Made by a program: the position numbers and the translations under genes
DNA from: Luteirhabdus salina
GTDB lineage: Bacteria > Bacteroidota > Bacteroidia > Flavobacteriales > Flavobacteriaceae
Assembly: GCA_025384855.1 (NCBI GenBank)
Contig: JALAHT010000003.1
Coordinates: 1 to 64,000 of the forward strand
DNA: 64,000 nt
Direction: 5' to 3'
In this document: positions 61,775 through 64,000 of the stretch, in pieces
Layout: each line of letters opens with the position of its first letter
Position numbering within the stretch: the first letter of the stretch is position 1
Notes under the pieces: model-generated
The model's database searches: none
Told to the model about the DNA's origin: nothing
Seen by the model: only the letters and a program-made list of their open reading frames with translations

Positions 61775-62604
61775 TATAATGATGTTTTCAACAAAAAGTT
61801 TTGGTGTGGGCTTTCTTCAGAGGGGAAATCGGGAAGCGAGAACCTGCTTGTGTCCAACAAATTCAAGTTGTTTACGTATCGATAGAGTAGGGTATAGGTG
61901 TCAGCAGTTTCTGAAATACTTCCAAAAACACGCACTTTTACCGTATTTGGGTCCAACGAAAGCTGTTCTAATAGAAACAACACGTAGTAAACAAAATCTT
62001 CCGGCGATTTATAAGGAAACGTATTGCATAGTTGAAGGGATCCATTCTTCATCGCAATACAATCCAATGCTTCTTTTTGCACATGAATATATACTTCAGC
62101 TTGGGAGGAAAAGCGTACGATGGGCCATAATGCATCTAATAATAGTGTTGTTGAATGAAAGTATGAAAAACTACCGAAAGTATCGAAAAAGTAGTTGTTC
62201 ACATTTACATAAGGTATATAAACTACTGTTATGTCTTGATCTGAAAGCGCCTCATAAGCGATGTAATCTGTCGCTAAAATTTTGTTGTTGAATTTCAGAT
62301 ACTCGCTTGCCTTCTCTGGTTCGAATAAGGGAGTAGGAACCAATGCGTACATATTGGTAGCATAAATAACACAGACGTCATCGACATCATGCTTCGAAAG
62401 ATTATCGCTTTTTAGAAAAGATTCTATATCCGATAGAAGATCTTCTGGAGAAGGAGAAGTCGTATAGGGAATGGTGTCATACAGAAGTACTTCACGCCCT
62501 CTATTACTAGATATTAAAAAAGAAAGTCCGGACAAGGATACTTGTACGGACAGTCTTTTCCCGGTTGGGGTATTGTTATTGCTGTTGCTCGTCGGCTGAG
62601 TCAT
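61774..62604 (-). CDS. DUF3822 family protein
   Basis: This protein of about 276 residues has no signal or membrane helix. It belongs to the Bacteroidota family DUF3822: KRLSVQVSLSGLSFLIS near the N-terminus, YALVPTPLF, EYLKFNNKI, HSTTLLLDALW and NTFPYKSPEDFVYYVLFLLEQL. From memory, a structure of a Bacteroides member showed an actin-like ATPase fold, similar to PilM; I could not check this. The start is placed at the ATG at 62604 (29-base overlap with the upstream gene); two earlier ATGs at 62625 and 62640 are possible. rsmD follows with a one-base overlap. Confidence 0.82.
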   Translation of the reverse strand: MTQPTSNSNNNTPTGKRLSVQVSLSGLSFLISSNRGREVLLYDTIPYTTSPSPEDLLSDIESFLKSDNLSKHDVDDVCVIYATNMYALVPTPLFEPEKASEYLKFNNKILATDYIAYEALSDQDITVVYIPYVNVNNYFFDTFGSFSYFHSTTLLLDALWPIVRFSSQAEVYIHVQKEALDCIAMKNGSLQLCNTFPYKSPEDFVYYVLFLLEQLSLDPNTVKVRVFGSISETADTYTLLYRYVNNLNLLDTSRFSLPDFPSEESPHQNFLLKTSL

Positions 62605-63244
62605 AAAGTTTCGGCCAGTTTCCATTGGTGTTGATTTCATTCATGGAACCTACCTTGATATATTCACCATTCACACCATCTACAGAAACTACCTGCTTCT
62701 CCTGGTAAATAAGGTCCTTATCCATTCCTGTTAACACAACATCCTTCGTGATTTTTGCCTCAAATACTGAATACTCAGTATCATTTTTCATCAAAGTTCC
62801 CGCTTCTAGATCAAAAGTAGCGTCAACACCATCAATAGGTACGTTCATCATACGCTTATAACGATCTGTTCCTTGATAAAGGGAGTCTCGAACAGGCGTA
62901 AATCCTAAGGTGTCGATTAGAGATTCTTCAATAAAATACCCTTCATCGATACCGAAAGCTTTATTCTTTTCAACATCGGCATACACAGTATCGCGACGCT
63001 GGGTGATAGCAAATTCTGCTGTATCGATAAAACGAACTAAACTGTCGAAACTTCCGGTAAATTGTCCAGTAATTTCCTTATGGGCCAATTCCGCAACACG
63101 GATATCCTTAAGATTTTCGATTACTTTTCGATAGCGTCTTTCCTTTTCATTATTGAATTCATACGGTCCGCTGATGGAACTGTATACTTGATAACCCAAG
63201 AAAATAATAATTGCCCAAAGTACTAATTGGATGACAATTCTCAT
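62576..63244 (-). CDS. Single-TM protein with large extracytoplasmic domain
   Basis: This 222-residue protein has one N-terminal membrane helix (residues 4-20, VIQLVLWAIIIFLGYQV) and no cleavage site. It continues with a helix YRKVIENLKDIRVAELAHKE and a soluble alpha/beta domain of about 150 residues. The layout (short N-terminus, one TM, long helix, then domain) resembles pilin-like or PilN-like proteins, but no processing motif is seen. Function unknown. It is first in the operon with DUF3822, rsmD and a STAS-like gene. A -7 box lies 41 bases upstream. Confidence 0.72.
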   Translation of the reverse strand: MRIVIQLVLWAIIIFLGYQVYSSISGPYEFNNEKERRYRKVIENLKDIRVAELAHKEITGQFTGSFDSLVRFIDTAEFAITQRRDTVYADVEKNKAFGIDEGYFIEESLIDTLGFTPVRDSLYQGTDRYKRMMNVPIDGVDATFDLEAGTLMKNDTEYSVFEAKITKDVVLTGMDKDLIYQEKQVVSVDGVNGEYIKVGSMNEINTNGNWPKLYDSADEQQQ

Positions 63245-63285
63245 TGTGTAGAAGTTTTATTAATGTATCGTAACTAGGTCTCTCG

Positions 63286-63293
63286 CAAAGCTA
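63286..63293 (-). promoter_or_regulatory. -7 promoter box of the single-TM/DUF3822/rsmD operon
   Basis: On the minus strand this reads TAGCTTTG, a TAnnTTTG match. The -33 region lacks a clear TTTG. Confidence 0.5.
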
Positions 63294-63352
63294 CAATTTT
63301 TTTTGGTTTGTAAAATTATATTCTGAAAAAATCCTAGCTGCCTGCAAAACCG

Positions 63353-63360
63353 TAAGTTTG
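63353..63360 (+). promoter_or_regulatory. -7 promoter box directly before the helicase gene
   Basis: TAAGTTTG matches TAnnTTTG. The ATG at 63365 begins 4 bases after it, at the expected transcription start. Confidence 0.5.
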
Positions 63361-63364
63361 CACC

Positions 63365-64000
63365 ATGAGCATGTCGCCATCCCAGTTTTATAGCCTGTTA
63401 AAGCACGATTTTCCGTTCGATCCAACCCAGACGCAAGAGGTGGCATTGAAGCAGTTAGCTGCATTTTCAACCAACGATCAAGAGGAGGAAATTTTTCTTT
63501 TGAAAGGATATGCGGGGACAGGAAAAACGACGATTGTTGGCGCTATGGTTAAAAACCTCTGGAAAATTAAACGCTCTAGTGTGCTAATGGCACCGACGGG
63601 ACGCGCAGCGAAGGTAATTAGTAACTATTCCAATAAGGAAGCTTTTACCATCCACCGTAAAATTTATATGCCCAAGTCTGAAAAAGGCGGAGGCGTTTCA
63701 TTTCGATTACAGAAAAATAAACATCGGAATGTACTTTTCATCGTAGATGAAGCCTCTATGATTCCCGATGTAAATCAGGATTCCAAAATGTATGAAAACG
63801 GCTCGTTACTCGACGACCTGATGGAGTACGTTTATAGTGGTCATAATTGTAAGTTGGTATTGATTGGCGATACGGCTCAGCTTCCACCGGTGCGACTAAC
63901 TATTAGTCCGGCACTCGATAAAAACTTTCTACAAAATCATTATTTCAAGAACGTAGTGCAAGTAGAATTGAACGAAGTGGTTCGTCAACAGCAGGATAGC
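63365..64000 (+). CDS. RecD/Dda-like ATP-dependent DNA helicase (5' part)
   Basis: The first 212 residues of a superfamily 1B helicase are in the window; the gene runs off the end. It has the Q-like motif QTQEVALKQLAAF, Walker A LKGYAGTGKTTIVGAM near residue 50, MAPTGRAAKVIS, Walker B FIVDEASMI and motif III LVLIGDTAQLPPV, then ELNEVVRQQQDS. The form resembles stand-alone RecD2/Dda-type helicases common in Bacteroidota next to the DUF3822/rsmD operon. The start is the first ATG; a second ATG two codons on is also possible and sits on a near-leaderless transcript. Confidence 0.88.
   Translation, partial: MSMSPSQFYSLLKHDFPFDPTQTQEVALKQLAAFSTNDQEEEIFLLKGYAGTGKTTIVGAMVKNLWKIKRSSVLMAPTGRAAKVISNYSNKEAFTIHRKIYMPKSEKGGGVSFRLQKNKHRNVLFIVDEASMIPDVNQDSKMYENGSLLDDLMEYVYSGHNCKLVLIGDTAQLPPVRLTISPALDKNFLQNHYFKNVVQVELNEVVRQQQDS

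Overview
This window reads as a chromosomal stretch of a marine-type flavobacterium (Bacteroidota, family Flavobacteriaceae). The evidence is a type IX secretion protein (PorQ), two large secreted proteins with type IX sorting tails, TonB receptor/CarboxypepD architecture, many DUF families confined to Bacteroidota (DUF6048, DUF6452, DUF3822, DUF2752/CCC), promoters of the TTTG/TAnnTTTG type, almost no Shine-Dalgarno sequences, and a 6S-type RNA between zapA and rny. Most of the window is compact housekeeping DNA. I see no prophage, insertion sequence, CRISPR array or integrated island.

Layout. 0-0.2 kb: end of an rRNA operon (5S rRNA and terminator). 0.3-6 kb: a hemolysin III/PAQR membrane protein and a 1507-residue type IX substrate, followed by repeat-rich DNA. 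6-13 kb: ZIP metal transporter with a methyltransferase, a THUMP-type RNA methyltransferase, the DUF6048/DUF6452/rlmD group, and ornithine aminotransferase. 13-19.4 kb: lipoproteins, a CCC/DUF2752/type IX operon, an Smr protein and a cysteine desulfurase. 19.4-28 kb: TonB receptor with M23 peptidase, coiled-coil/zapA/6S RNA/rny, an aldo-keto reductase and xerD. 28-34 kb: three outer-membrane barrels, aroQ, lpd, and two overlapping msrB genes behind a collagen-like lipoprotein. 34-42 kb: M48 peptidase, UMF1 transporter, lipoproteins, and an ECF sigma/anti-sigma/beta-solenoid operon. 42-50 kb: lon, porQ, cmk and rpsA, separated by low-complexity repeats. 49.7-57 kb: pyrR-pyrB-STAS-like-rnz, pdxH, and sixA-ppk1-ppx. 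57-64 kb: miaE-dnaX, RNase P RNA, two STAS-like paralogues, the rsmD/DUF3822/single-TM operon, and the start of a RecD-like helicase.

Themes. Several neighbours work together: pyrR with pyrB (pyrimidines); sixA, ppk1 and ppx (polyphosphate synthesis and degradation); the sigma factor, its likely anti-sigma and two secreted solenoid proteins (an envelope-response module); and many RNA-modification or RNA-processing genes (rlmD, rsmD, THUMP methyltransferase, miaE, rnz, rny, rnpB, 6S RNA).

The least explained material is intergenic. A modular structured element occurs at about 5.9 kb (+) and 49.5 kb (-). GCCTGCC/GGCAGGC palindromes occur at three sites, one nested inside the second structured element. 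Tandem arrays of 7-9 bp units occur in four intergenic gaps. Among proteins, the DUF3822/single-TM pair next to rsmD and the ECF-solenoid operon are the best candidates for under-described systems. All calls come from reading the sequence; no database search was run.
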